This document shows, piece by piece, positions 1 to 8,254 of a DNA stretch of 64,000 nucleotides. Under the pieces are notes generated by a model. The model saw only the letters and a program-made list of their open reading frames with translations. It was not told the DNA's origin and did not search any database. The translations under genes were made by a program, and so were the position numbers. Numbering within the stretch: the first letter of the stretch is position 1; each line of letters opens with the position of its first letter. The DNA is from DATFFO01 sp963772815 (GTDB lineage: Bacteria > Actinomycetota > Acidimicrobiia > Spongiisociales > ZC4RG35). The stretch lies in NCBI GenBank assembly GCA_963772815.1, contig CAVYYV010000004.1:248001-312000 (forward strand), in the 5' to 3' direction.

Positions 1-1158
1 CGCCCACTCTCGGGCCAAACCCAGGCCGTCGACGATCACGGCCCAGACCAGCGGGCCGAGGATGGTGGCGAACCGGCCCACAATGGCATAGAGGCCGTAC
101 ATCTCGCCCAGTGACTCAGGGGGGCTGAGCTGGGTCATCACCACCCGGTCCGCCGTCCACGTCGACCCGAGAGCGATTCCCCCCAGCGGCGCCAGGATCC
201 AGGCGGGCCAAACCGTGTTCGTGGCTCCGGCGATGATCCCGACGGCCAGGGCGGCGATCCAGACGAACAGGGCAGTCTCCAGCACTCGCAGAGCGCCGAA
301 GCGTCGCACAGCCCGCCCGGAGAGCAGCCCACCCGGTATGGCGGCGGCGATTGCCACTCCCAGCAGGTTGCGGGTTTGGGCCGAGGTGAGTCCCAGCTCG
401 TTGATGGCGTAGATCGCCAAGAAGCCTCCGATGAGGGTGTTGATGGCGTCGGTGTAGAGAAACCGGCCCAGGAGGAAGCGGACCATTCCGGGCAGCTGTG
501 ACGCCGAGCGCCACGACCGCACCATCCGCACAGCAATCTCCTTGAGTCCCGGAGCTGGCCGCGAAGCCCGCGAAGGCTCATCGACGAACACGAACGAGGG
601 AAGAGCAAAGAACAGGAACCCGGCGGCCAGTAGTTGGAAGGTGGCGGGATACCCCAGGTGCCACACGTCGAGCGCCAGGGTCCCAAGGGCCAACCCCACG
701 AAAGACCCCAGATAGCCGACTCCAACTCCGATGCCGGAGACCGTGCCCCGGGTGACGGAGGTCGAGACGTCGGGGAGGAGAGCGTCGTAGACGACCGAAC
801 CGATATTGAAGAAGATGAGGGCCAGGCCCAGGGCCACGAACGACAGTGCTACCGGACCCCGGGCGAGCACGGCGGTCGCGGCGATCGCTCCCGCAGTCGT
901 AATCACGAGTGTGGGCACCTTGCGTCCGCGGGCGTCGCTGCGCGCCCCTGCCCACGGGGCCAGCAGCACCACAGCCAACCCCGCTGCCGCCTCGACGGCC
1001 GACAGCGAGGCGTCCGGCAGGCCCCTCTCTGTCATCCAGGCCGGGAAATAGAGGCCGATCACGCCCAGAGCGAAGATGGTGTTGGCCAGGTCGTAGAGCA
1101 CCCACGATGCCGTGGAACGCTTCCTCGGATGCGGCTCGGCTGCGGTCCCGGGGACCAA
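1..1158 (-). CDS. UMF1/Atg22-like MFS transporter (C-terminus beyond window)
   Basis: Polytopic membrane transporter of the major facilitator superfamily, UMF1 (Atg22-like) branch; the substrate cannot be told. The reading frame is open from 1158 to the window edge (386 codons), so the C-terminal end is missing. The N-terminus carries the family mark YDLANTIFALGV near residues 21-32, followed by alternating hydrophobic helices, a cytoplasmic basic turn SDARGRK between helices 2 and 3, and a late helix pair around GEMYGLYAIVGRF. No ATG lies between the upstream in-frame TGA and the conserved start; TTG at 1158 is the best start, preceded by an AGGG-type ribosome site. A second, broken gene of the same family lies at 4676-5082. 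Family call is firm, exact start is not. Confidence 0.85.
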   Translation of the reverse strand, partial: MVPGTAAEPHPRKRSTASWVLYDLANTIFALGVIGLYFPAWMTERGLPDASLSAVEAAAGLAVVLLAPWAGARSDARGRKVPTLVITTAGAIAATAVLARGPVALSFVALGLALIFFNIGSVVYDALLPDVSTSVTRGTVSGIGVGVGYLGSFVGLALGTLALDVWHLGYPATFQLLAAGFLFFALPSFVFVDEPSRASRPAPGLKEIAVRMVRSWRSASQLPGMVRFLLGRFLYTDAINTLIGGFLAIYAINELGLTSAQTRNLLGVAIAAAIPGGLLSGRAVRRFGALRVLETALFVWIAALAVGIIAGATNTVWPAWILAPLGGIALGSTWTADRVVMTQLSPPESLGEMYGLYAIVGRFATILGPLVWAVIVDGLGLAREWA

Positions 1159-1418
1159 GACGACCCGCCCTCAGAGCCTCGCCAACGTCATGAGACGAGG
1201 CGCGTTGAGCCGGTTGAGCGATTCGATTCGGCCAGCGGCGCCATCGAACAGATCTAGTGGTGCGTAGCCCACACAGCTGAGCGGTCTCGCCGACCCTCGA
1301 CGCCGCTGGGCTGCGTCCTCGGCCCCGACGCACGCTCCGAGTGCGCTTTCATCCTGAGTCCCGGCCAGATGGCTCCGATGACTGGGCGACACCGCGGCAT
1401 CAATTGCGTGACACACCC

Positions 1419-2501
1419 CTAGAACGTCACGGCCACGGCGATCAGCTCATCGTGTCCCAGCATGCCCGCAGCCGCCTGCATGGCCCGCTGGGCCTCCTCC
1501 AGCGGGAATTGGTGGGAAACGAGGCTGTCTACCCGATCGTCGTTGGCCAGACGCTGGGTGGCCCAGCGGTAGCTGTCGCTGGATGCTCCCATGGCACCCC
1601 GCACCGTCAATTGCTTGGCGACGAGTACGTCGGAGAAGAAATGGAGGGCGCGATTGCCTTTGGTGGACGCCAGCACCACTCGGCCTCCAGAGCGGACTAT
1701 GTCGAAGGCGGTGAACACGGCCTCGGGGTCGTCCGAAGTCACGTCGATCACAACGTCCGGCCGACAGCCCGTGTCATCGGCTATCACCGTGGCCAGGTCG
1801 GGGTGGCGTTCGACGTCGATGGTCAGGTCGGCGCCGAGGCGCTGGGCAAGATCGAGCCGGTCCCGATCGTGCGAGAGCCCGGTGACGCCCACCCAGGAGG
1901 CTCCGGCCGCCTTGGCGGCCAGCACGCAGGCCAGGCCACGCGGGCCGGGGCCGAGGATGAGGACACGCTCCCCGGGATGGAGGGCGGGTAGCTCCACGGC
2001 CCAGGTGTGGCCGGTGGCGAGCGAGTGGACCGAGGTGGCTACCTCCGCCGGCACGTCATCGGTGACTACGTGGATCGTGGCCGCGGGGTCGATGTAGAGG
2101 TACTCGGCCATCCCGCCCCACAGGGCCGGAGGCTCGGTCGAGGGGATCAGGCCATAGGTGTTGGAAGGGCGCCGGAACTGGCAGGTGGCGAGACCGTGAC
2201 GGCACCGACTGCACCGGCCGCACCTGATGCCGGGCTCGACCACCACCCGGGTTCCGACCTCCAGGGGAATCGAGTCATCGGCGACGGCGATTCGGCCCAC
2301 GATCTGATGTCCGGGGATGAGAGGGTATTGCACCTCGCTCCGCTCGCCATGCCACGCCTGGACGTCCGATCCTGAGATGGCGGTCGCCTCGACGGCCAGC
2401 CAGCCACCCGCCTCCACCGATTGTGACGGGATCTTCGTGGAAGCCAACTGCCGTGGCTCGACGAGCACCATTGCCTTGGCGGCATGCCCGAGTTCGACCA
2501 T
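1419..2501 (-). CDS. Medium-chain (MDR) zinc-type dehydrogenase with altered catalytic-zinc residues
   Basis: 360-residue NAD(P)-dependent dehydrogenase of the alcohol/threonine dehydrogenase type. The structural zinc lobe is intact (GIRCGRCSRCRHGLATC, four Cys). The nucleotide fold follows (LILGPGPRGLACVLAAKAAG). At the catalytic site the usual Cys of the C-G-[ST]-D motif is Ser (ISGSDVQAWHG), and the usual GHE reads GHQ, so two expected catalytic-zinc ligands are changed. It may be zinc-independent or act on an unusual substrate. ATG at 2501 is chosen because it lies 34 nt after the aminotransferase stop; a second ATG at 2471 is possible. Same-strand placement suggests co-transcription with the aminotransferase. 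Family confident, reaction unknown. Confidence 0.85.
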   Translation of the reverse strand: MVELGHAAKAMVLVEPRQLASTKIPSQSVEAGGWLAVEATAISGSDVQAWHGERSEVQYPLIPGHQIVGRIAVADDSIPLEVGTRVVVEPGIRCGRCSRCRHGLATCQFRRPSNTYGLIPSTEPPALWGGMAEYLYIDPAATIHVVTDDVPAEVATSVHSLATGHTWAVELPALHPGERVLILGPGPRGLACVLAAKAAGASWVGVTGLSHDRDRLDLAQRLGADLTIDVERHPDLATVIADDTGCRPDVVIDVTSDDPEAVFTAFDIVRSGGRVVLASTKGNRALHFFSDVLVAKQLTVRGAMGASSDSYRWATQRLANDDRVDSLVSHQFPLEEAQRAMQAAAGMLGHDELIAVAVTF

Positions 2502-2535
2502 CGCGGCAGTGTAGGCCGGCCGCAGGGGCCTCCAA

Positions 2536-3717
2536 TCAGAGCGAGGCCAGTGCCCGGCCCATTCGATCCACACCCTTCTCGAGGGCGTCGTCGGCCAAGG
2601 CGTAGGAGAGCCGGGCGTAGCCGGGGGCACCGAACGCCTCACCCGGCACGATCGCCACCCCCGCTTCTTCAAGGATCCAGCCGGCCAGATCGAGGGTCGT
2701 GACAAACCGTTCGCCCAGGAATGCCCGAAGGTCGGGAAAGACGTAGAACGCACCGTCCGGTTCCAGGCACTGGACCCCATCGATCTGGGTCATCAGCTCC
2801 ATCATCCGGCGCCGGCGGCGATCGAAGGCTTGCCGCATCTCCTCGACTACGCCCTGGGGCCCGGTCAGGGCCGCCAGGGCGGCCCGCTGACTGAGGTTGG
2901 AGACGTTCGACGTCAGGTGCGACTGCAGCCGGATTGAGGCCCCCACGACGTCCGGTGGCCCGATGAGCCAGCCCACCCTCCAGCCGGTCATGGCATAGGA
3001 CTTGGCAACTCCGTTCACTACCACCCACCGGTCCTCCAACTCGGGGACCGTGCCGGGCAGGCTGGTGAAGGTTGCGTCTCCGTACACGAGCCGCTGATAG
3101 ATCTCGTCTGTCAGTATCCAGACACCGTGTTCGGCCGCCCATCTCCCAACCGCGGTCACCTCGTCGGGAGAGTAGACCGCCCCCGTGGGGTTGGACGGGG
3201 AGACGAACACGAGGAGCTTTGTGGCCGGCGTGAGGTGTCTCTCCAGCAGCTCTGGAGTGACTTTGAAGCCGTCCTCGATGCTGGCGCGAACCTGGATCGG
3301 CGTGGCGCCCGTCAGGGAGACGGCCTCGGGGTACGTGACCCAGTAAGGGCTGGGGAGGAGTGCCTCATCACCGGGGTCCAGGAGGGCCGCCATGGCGGTG
3401 TAGACGGCCTGTTTGCCACCATTCGTGATCAACACCTGCCCCGGCGACGCCTCTATGCCCGAATAGACGTGGGCGTTGGTCGTCACCGCCTCCCGAAGCT
3501 CGGCGAGGCCTGCGGCGGCCGTGTAATGGTGGTTGACGGGGTCCCGAGCAGCTCCGATCGCCGCCTCGACGATGTGCGTCGGAGTCGGAAAGTCGGGCTC
3601 TCCTGCCCCGAAGCTGATGACGTCCTCGCCCGAGGCCTTGAGTGCCGCGGCTTTGGCCGAAATGGCCATCGTGGCCGACTCTGATATGGCGCTGAGACGT
3701 TGGGAGACTCTACCCAT
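2536..3717 (-). CDS. Aspartate/aromatic-type class I aminotransferase (PLP)
   Basis: 393-residue cytosolic PLP-dependent aminotransferase, the usual length for the AspC/AAT I-gamma group, moving an amino group from aspartate or a similar amino acid to a 2-oxoacid. Visible marks: substrate loop SFGAGEPDFPTP near residue 40, SPSNPTGAVYS with the conserved Asn-Pro, the PLP lysine in GVAKSYAMTGWRVGW, and the C-terminal phosphate/carboxylate region FGAPGYARLSYA. ATG at 3717 fits the family N-terminus (M-x-x-V-S-x-R-L-x-x-I). Its stop precedes the MDR dehydrogenase start by 34 nt. Actual substrate specificity cannot be read from sequence. Confidence 0.93.
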   Translation of the reverse strand: MGRVSQRLSAISESATMAISAKAAALKASGEDVISFGAGEPDFPTPTHIVEAAIGAARDPVNHHYTAAAGLAELREAVTTNAHVYSGIEASPGQVLITNGGKQAVYTAMAALLDPGDEALLPSPYWVTYPEAVSLTGATPIQVRASIEDGFKVTPELLERHLTPATKLLVFVSPSNPTGAVYSPDEVTAVGRWAAEHGVWILTDEIYQRLVYGDATFTSLPGTVPELEDRWVVVNGVAKSYAMTGWRVGWLIGPPDVVGASIRLQSHLTSNVSNLSQRAALAALTGPQGVVEEMRQAFDRRRRRMMELMTQIDGVQCLEPDGAFYVFPDLRAFLGERFVTTLDLAGWILEEAGVAIVPGEAFGAPGYARLSYALADDALEKGVDRMGRALASL

Positions 3718-3729
3718 GGGAGGTACCTG

Positions 3730-4176
3730 TTAGGCGGTGGTCTCTCCGGAGGTGGCGTCCTTGGCCTCCTCGACCACGTCGGCTGTTCTCTCCGGAGCAG
3801 CCTCGCCGACTTCGGCGGCCGGCTCGGACACCTTCTCGGGCGTTTCGCTCAAGTTCTCTCCCGGGGCATCGACAGCCTGGGCGGCTTTCTCGGGCGCCGT
3901 TCCGACTGCCGCATCTCTGGCCTTTTCCATCATGGGCTTGGCCCTCTCCATGGCGTCGCCGGCTGCTTCCTTGGCCTTTTCCATCATGGGCTTGGCTCTC
4001 TCGGCGGCGTCGCCGGCTGCTTCCTTGGCCTTTTCCATCATGGGCTTGGCCTTCTCGGCGGCGTCGCCGGCTGCTTCCTTGGCCTTTTCCATCATGGGCT
4101 TGGCCTTCTCGGCAGCGTCCTCGGCGGCGTCCTTGGCCTTGCCGAACCACCCCTTCAAAGTATCCATCAGCGCCAC
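3730..4176 (-). CDS. Alanine/lysine-rich helical protein with four 18-residue repeats
   Basis: Small soluble protein of about 148 residues, unknown function. The central part is four near-identical copies of an 18-residue unit (KAKPMMEKAKEAAGDAAE), seen in DNA as a 54-bp period with shared blocks beginning at 3921, 3975, 4029 and 4083. Eighteen residues equal five helical turns, so each unit puts the Met pair and Ala on one face and Lys/Glu on the other, a pattern like LEA or apolipoprotein-type amphipathic helices. The C-terminal third is acidic and probably disordered. GTG at 4176 sits 6 nt after a GAGAGGAG ribosome site; ATG at 4182 touches that site directly and is less likely. No signal peptide or membrane segment. 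Confidence 0.75.
   Translation of the reverse strand: MALMDTLKGWFGKAKDAAEDAAEKAKPMMEKAKEAAGDAAEKAKPMMEKAKEAAGDAAERAKPMMEKAKEAAGDAMERAKPMMEKARDAAVGTAPEKAAQAVDAPGENLSETPEKVSEPAAEVGEAAPERTADVVEEAKDATSGETTA
3911..4110. repeat. 54-bp coding tandem repeat, about four copies
   Basis: Direct repeat with an exact 54-bp period inside the preceding gene; the shared 10-mer CCTTTTCCAT starts at 3921, 3975, 4029 and 4083. The copies differ mainly by synonymous or conservative changes, so the array probably grew by duplication and is under protein-level selection. Confidence 0.85.
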
Positions 4177-4261
4177 AGGCATCTCCTCTCGTAGTTGGCT
4201 TCAGCCTAGTTAGGAGGCGGTCGAGCCGATACCTCCAAACCGTGCCCGGGCGGCCTCCCGG

Positions 4262-4636
4262 CTAGGAGGATTGGTCGCGCAAGCGCTGAAGCTCCGCCCG
4301 CTCCCGACGCCGTCTGGCCCGTTGCCGCTTGATGATGCCTCCCAGCACCTGGTCGAGGATCACGGTCACGACCACGGCGATGAGGATGACGATCGCCAAG
4401 GGGAGGCGCCACGACCAGCCCAGGAAGCCCAGCTGGACGTCCTGGGTGTTCTGTACGGCGAAGATCACCACCGCCACCGTCAGGAGGAGAACCAGGGTAA
4501 GCAGCCACGGAATGCCTCCGCCGGGCTGCTTCGGTGGGCTCGGGGCCTCGGTGGCAGGAGGCGGAGCCCACTGTTCGGTTTCGGGCGACGACATTCCGGC
4601 GTCGGTCTGGGCGGGTTCGTCGGGCCGATCGCTCAT
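4262..4636 (-). CDS. LapA-domain (DUF1049) small membrane protein
   Basis: 124-residue inner-membrane protein. Residues 1-40 are Pro/Glu-rich and probably cytoplasmic. Two hydrophobic helices follow, with the LapA core VIFAVQNTQDVQLGFLGW between them and a basic C-terminal tail (KRQRARRRRERAELQR). LapA-domain proteins in proteobacteria take part in lipopolysaccharide assembly; in Gram-positive relatives the role is not known. ATG at 4636 has AGGA eight bases upstream. The frame is open upstream into the relic of a UMF1 transporter, but that extension is transporter sequence and not part of this protein. Confidence 0.85.
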   Translation of the reverse strand: MSDRPDEPAQTDAGMSSPETEQWAPPPATEAPSPPKQPGGGIPWLLTLVLLLTVAVVIFAVQNTQDVQLGFLGWSWRLPLAIVILIAVVVTVILDQVLGGIIKRQRARRRRERAELQRLRDQSS

Positions 4637-4675
4637 ACCACTGATCCTAAGTAAGTCGGCGCGTTGTCGTCTCCT

Positions 4676-5082
4676 CGCGTCATAGAAGACGTTTGCGGCC
4701 ACGAATCCAATCTGGGCCAGCATGAACACGCCCAGGGTGGCCTCGACGCGACCCGGCGCTGACACGACGAGGAGGATCGTGAACCCGGAGCCGGTCACGG
4801 CGAAGAACATCAGGAATCCGTTTGGAAACGGAGAAGTCGGCTATTGCACCCAGGATCGGGTCGACGAGGAACATGACCAGGGGCCCGAACCCGGCTACGA
4901 GCGCCCACAGGCTCTCACCGGACCAGGCCCGGCCGAACAGGGTTGCGGGGAAGGCCCCACACTGAGTCGACGAAGAAGGCGGGAAGCACGGCCCCGGCCA
5001 CCACGGTGGAGTACGCCGAGTTCGCCCAGTCGTACATCGCCCGGGCGCGCAAAGCGCTTCGGTCGTCCTTCGCCGTCGGCAC
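4676..5082 (-). pseudogene. Degraded UMF1/Atg22-like MFS transporter, N-terminal remnant
   Basis: Remnant of a second UMF1-family transporter spread over three frames. Frame 1 gives the N-terminus (ARAMYDWANSAYSTVVAGAV, possible GTG start at 5082). Near 4951-4960 the homology jumps frame (ATLFGRAWSGESLWALVAGF, then VDPILGAIADFS), and near 4815-4821 it jumps again (FLMFFAVTGSGFTILLVV to ANVFYDA). Homology stops at about 4676, only one quarter to one third of a normal transporter, and the sequence runs straight into the LapA-domain gene. Two frameshifts plus loss of the rest argue for a real pseudogene and not just a sequencing slip. Confidence 0.8.
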
Positions 5083-5190
5083 GACGGCAACGTAGTTATG
5101 AGCCCCAGGAGCAACGTCGGACAACGCAGTTTCGTGTTTTGTAATCGCCCAGAGGCTTGGTTTGTGGGTGCCGGATGCCAGCATTGGCCC

Positions 5191-5772
5191 ATGACCCCTT
5201 TGCCGGCCGCCCTGGTTGGCCTGGTTCTGGTGGCTGCGGCCTGCGGAGGCGGCGCCTCCTCGACCCCGACCACGGTCGGCCAGGACCCAGACCCGACCAC
5301 CACGCTCCAGGCGCCGACCACCACACTGCCCGATCTCGGGGAAGCGAAGACCCTGACCAACCTCGACGGGTGGCTCCAGACCGACATCGATTCGCTCGAA
5401 GACCTGCGAGGCAAGGTGGTCGTGGTGGAGTTCTGGACCTTCGGTTGCATCAACTGCAAGCACACCTTGCCCTACCTAGAGCAGCTGTATGGGGACCATC
5501 AGGGCGACGACTTCGAGATCGTGGGCGTGCATTCCCCGGAGTTCGACTACGAAAAGGACCCAGAGGGCATCTCGGCCGCCGCCCGGGACCTGGGCGTGAC
5601 GTGGCCCATCGCGCTCGACACCGACAAGGAGAACTTCTTCTCCTGGCAAGGGAGTCCGGCCTACTGGCCGCGAGTCTACGTCCTGGACCAGGACGGTCAC
5701 ATCCGTTTCGATCACATCGGCGAGGGGGCATATGACGAGCTCGCCGACACGGTGACGTCGCTTCTGGGATGA
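5191..5772 (+). CDS. TlpA/DipZ-C-like thioredoxin lipoprotein
   Basis: 193-residue exported thiol-disulfide protein. A short signal sequence ends in VAAAC with Cys18 as the probable lipidated residue. A Pro/Thr-rich linker follows, then a thioredoxin domain with the active site FWTFGCINCKHTLPY (C-I-N-C). That FWTxxCINC form is the one found in the C-terminal part of mycobacterial DipZ and related periplasmic reductases. The C-terminal half has the cis-Pro region SPAYWPRVYVLD. ATG at 5191 starts the signal peptide. The stop overlaps the start of the CcdA-like gene by 4 nt, so the two halves of a DipZ-type system are separate, coupled genes. Confidence 0.9.
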   Translation: MTPLPAALVGLVLVAAACGGGASSTPTTVGQDPDPTTTLQAPTTTLPDLGEAKTLTNLDGWLQTDIDSLEDLRGKVVVVEFWTFGCINCKHTLPYLEQLYGDHQGDDFEIVGVHSPEFDYEKDPEGISAAARDLGVTWPIALDTDKENFFSWQGSPAYWPRVYVLDQDGHIRFDHIGEGAYDELADTVTSLLG

Positions 5773-6335
5773 CTGGTGCCCTGTTGGAGGGGGTGACGCA
5801 GTCGGTGTTGCCGTGCTCGTGGACGATCCTACTTCCCTCGATCGCGGTGGGGATTTCCGCCCGCCGCTGGTCCACCCCGGTGTGGTTCTGGGCCTCGGTG
5901 TGGATCTCTGCCTGGGTCATCGCGGCCGGAGCTCAGGCATCACCCCCGATCTGGCTGGCCGGATCGATTCTCACTGCCGGGGCATTTCTCTACTGGCTGG
6001 CCCCGGCCCGGGCGGGGGTGTCGGCTGCCGCAGTGGTCCTGGTGGGGATAGGGACGGCCTGGGCGTGGCGTCCCTGCGTCGGGCCCGCTTTGGGCGGCGT
6101 CCTCAACACCGCTCTGACCCATCCGTGGTCTGCTTTGCCGGGATTGGCGGCCTTCCTGCTCGGACTGGTCGGGGCCGGCATCGCCCTCGGTCGGTTGACA
6201 GCCCGGCTCTCCCGCCACGATTGGCGGCGCCCGGCTGCCATCGGAATAGCCGGTATCGGGTTGACGATGCTGGTCGGGATCTACCCGGCCATCTCTTCCA
6301 CCCTTGCTCGGTGGAGTCTGGCCCTGTGGGCCTGA
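5769..6335 (+). CDS. CcdA/DsbD-like transmembrane electron carrier
   Basis: 188-residue membrane protein with about five to six hydrophobic helices. Two conserved Pro-Cys pairs lie in symmetrical places: SVLPCSWTILLPS near residue 15 and WRPCVGPALGGVL near residue 100. CcdA and the DsbD membrane core use such a Cys pair to pass reducing power from cytosolic thioredoxin to a periplasmic thiol protein. ATG overlaps the upstream TGA (ATGA), so translation is coupled to the thioredoxin lipoprotein, its likely partner. Sequence identity to classical CcdA looks limited outside the Cys motifs, so the role is inferred from motifs and context. Confidence 0.8.
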   Translation: MTGALLEGVTQSVLPCSWTILLPSIAVGISARRWSTPVWFWASVWISAWVIAAGAQASPPIWLAGSILTAGAFLYWLAPARAGVSAAAVVLVGIGTAWAWRPCVGPALGGVLNTALTHPWSALPGLAAFLLGLVGAGIALGRLTARLSRHDWRRPAAIGIAGIGLTMLVGIYPAISSTLARWSLALWA

Positions 6336-6404
6336 CCGGCTAGCAACCTGTCGTCACTACCTTTGGCAGCGGTGAGAACCCGGTTCGGACAGCCCCCATC
6401 CTCG

Positions 6405-7607
6405 ATGCGCTCATGGCTATTTGGCTCGGCGTTGATGTTGGTGATCATGGTCGGGGCTGCTTGTCGGCCGTCGTCGTCCCACTCTGGCTCGACGGAAAGA
6501 CCGTCGGCAGGGTCGGCGACATCGGCCTCAGCCACCACCTCGGGTGCCTCTTCAGGCACAGTGGCGCCGTCCAGCGCACCCTCATCGGCACCGGCCCCGT
6601 CGACCGCTCCCCAGACGACACTCGCTTCGTTGGCAAGTCTCGCCTATGAGCCGGTGGCCGACCTTTCCTTCCCAACGATCATCACCGCTCGACCCGGCGA
6701 TCAGGTGGCACTGGTAGGGCAGCGCTCGGGACTAGTTCGAACATTGTCGGCCGATGGCCCCGGCGACGTGATCCTCGACCTGTCCGACTCCACCAGGACC
6801 GACGGTGAACGGGGTTTGCTGGGACTGGCCCGCCATCCCGATGACGACAATCGTCTGTTCGTGCACTATTCCGACCGGAACGGTGACACGGTGGTGTCGG
6901 AATTCGGCATGGACGAGACCGTCGATCGAGGGTCGGAGAAGGTCTTGCTGACCGTGGACCAGCCTGCCTCCAACCACAACGGGGGAATGATCCAATTCGG
7001 TCCCGATGGTGCCCTCTATCTAGGGCTAGGCGACGGCGGTGATGCCGGTGACCGGTACGGGAATGGGCAGAACCAGAACAGCCTCCTCGGAGGCATCGTG
7101 CGAATCGATGTCGACACCGGTGAGGCCGGCTTGTGGCAATACGGCCTGCGCAACCCATGGCGATTCTGGATAGATGGTGACCGGATCTGGATCGGAGACG
7201 TGGGCCAGAACTCCTACGAAGAGCTGGATCTGGCCTCGATCAGCGATCAGGGGCTCAACTACGGATGGCCGATCGTCGAGGGCCAACACTGCTATCAGGC
7301 CCGGACCTGCGACACCTCCGGCTTTACCATGCCTTTGGTCGAGATACCCCGCAGCGACTCGGGAACCTGTTCGATCACGGGTGGGATCGTCTATAGGGGA
7401 GAGGCGATTCCGGAGTTGAGCGGCCGGTTCTTGTTCTCCGATTACTGCGCCGGCTTTCTGCGCTCGGTCGACACCTCAGGCGAAGTCGCGGACCATACGT
7501 CCGACGTCGGAGTGCCGGGATCGGTCGTCTCGTTCGGCGTGGACGGTGGCGGCGAGGCTTATGTGCTCACCACCAGTGAGATCCTGAAGTTGGTGCCGGT
7601 TCGCTGA
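6405..7607 (+). CDS. PQQ-type sugar dehydrogenase (GSDH/sorbosone family) lipoprotein
   Basis: About 400 residues: a signal peptide with lipobox VGAAC, a long Ser/Thr/Pro-rich linker, then a six-bladed beta-propeller of the glucose/sorbosone dehydrogenase family. Recognisable blocks are GERGLLGLARHPD, SNHNGGMIQFGPDGALYLG with the catalytic-type His, GDGGDAGDRYGNGQNQNSLL, YGLRNPWRFW, IGDVGQNSYEELD and the Cys-bearing loop ending FLFSDYCAG. Family members oxidise aldose sugars outside the cell, usually with PQQ. ATG at 6405 starts the signal peptide; a TTG at 6363 is in frame but adds a non-hydrophobic lead. The gene ends 10 bp from the convergent TMEM175-like gene. Confidence 0.9.
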   Translation: MRSWLFGSALMLVIMVGAACRPSSSHSGSTERPSAGSATSASATTSGASSGTVAPSSAPSSAPAPSTAPQTTLASLASLAYEPVADLSFPTIITARPGDQVALVGQRSGLVRTLSADGPGDVILDLSDSTRTDGERGLLGLARHPDDDNRLFVHYSDRNGDTVVSEFGMDETVDRGSEKVLLTVDQPASNHNGGMIQFGPDGALYLGLGDGGDAGDRYGNGQNQNSLLGGIVRIDVDTGEAGLWQYGLRNPWRFWIDGDRIWIGDVGQNSYEELDLASISDQGLNYGWPIVEGQHCYQARTCDTSGFTMPLVEIPRSDSGTCSITGGIVYRGEAIPELSGRFLFSDYCAGFLRSVDTSGEVADHTSDVGVPGSVVSFGVDGGGEAYVLTTSEILKLVPVR

Positions 7608-7617
7608 ACCGCATAGG

Positions 7618-8254
7618 TCAGTCGGGTGGTCGGTGCTCGCCGGCGGCCGGGGGAAGGCGGGCGTCGAGCCGGCGGGAGAGCACCCAGGGGAGGGGGAGGA
7701 CGGCCACCCAGGTCACCTCGGCGGCGGTAGGGCTGAACAACGCTACCGGGATGGAGGCGGCGAACACGATCGGTGCGGCCAGAGTCCGAATGGTGAGGAA
7801 GCGCCTGTGTTTGGGGGGAGAGGCGCTCGTCGATAGGCCCGGCCCGCACGACGTGAAGCCACAGTGCGGTCGACGAGAGACCCGTGCCCACCATTCCCAG
7901 GGCGTAGACGATGGTGGCCAGTGCCGGGTCCCCATGCTCGCCCAGCACCGAGGTGGTGAAGGGTTGGACGGCGATGAAGAACAGAAAGACCAGGTTGAGC
8001 AACAGCAACCGCCCATCCCAGGCGATCACGTAGCGGAACATGCGGTGACGAGACACCCAGTAGATGCCGATGACGGTGAAGCTGATGCCGAATGCGGTCA
8101 GGGAGGGAAGCAGGTCCGCCAAGGCCTCACCGATGGTGGCGGCGGTGAGGTGCTCCGCCAGCCCGATGTCGACCGCCAGGAGGGTGATGGCGATGGCGAT
8201 TACGGCATCGCTGAAGAAGGTGAGCCGCTCGAACTCGAGCTTGCGTTGGGCCAG
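7618..8254 (-). pseudogene. TMEM175/DUF1211-like potassium channel, frameshifted, no standard start
   Basis: Clear TMEM175-family membrane protein: N-terminal signature RLTFFSDAVIAIAITLLAV (the FSD motif of helix 1), then SLTAFGISFTVIGIYWVSRH and further helices. The frame breaks after VRAGPIDERLSP; the rest (RRFLTIRTLAAPIVFAASIP to the end) is in another frame. The break coincides with a six-G run at 7813-7818, and removing one base restores one frame. Upstream, TAG at 8267-8269 is in frame and no ATG/GTG/TTG lies between it and the conserved N-terminus, so the start is also missing or damaged. Either two assembly errors or an inactivated gene. Confidence 0.75.

Noticed and set aside
1171..1416. 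81-codon minus-strand frame between the UMF1 and MDR genes
   Set aside because: No known motif, start signal or biased composition; the 260-bp gap is treated as non-coding.
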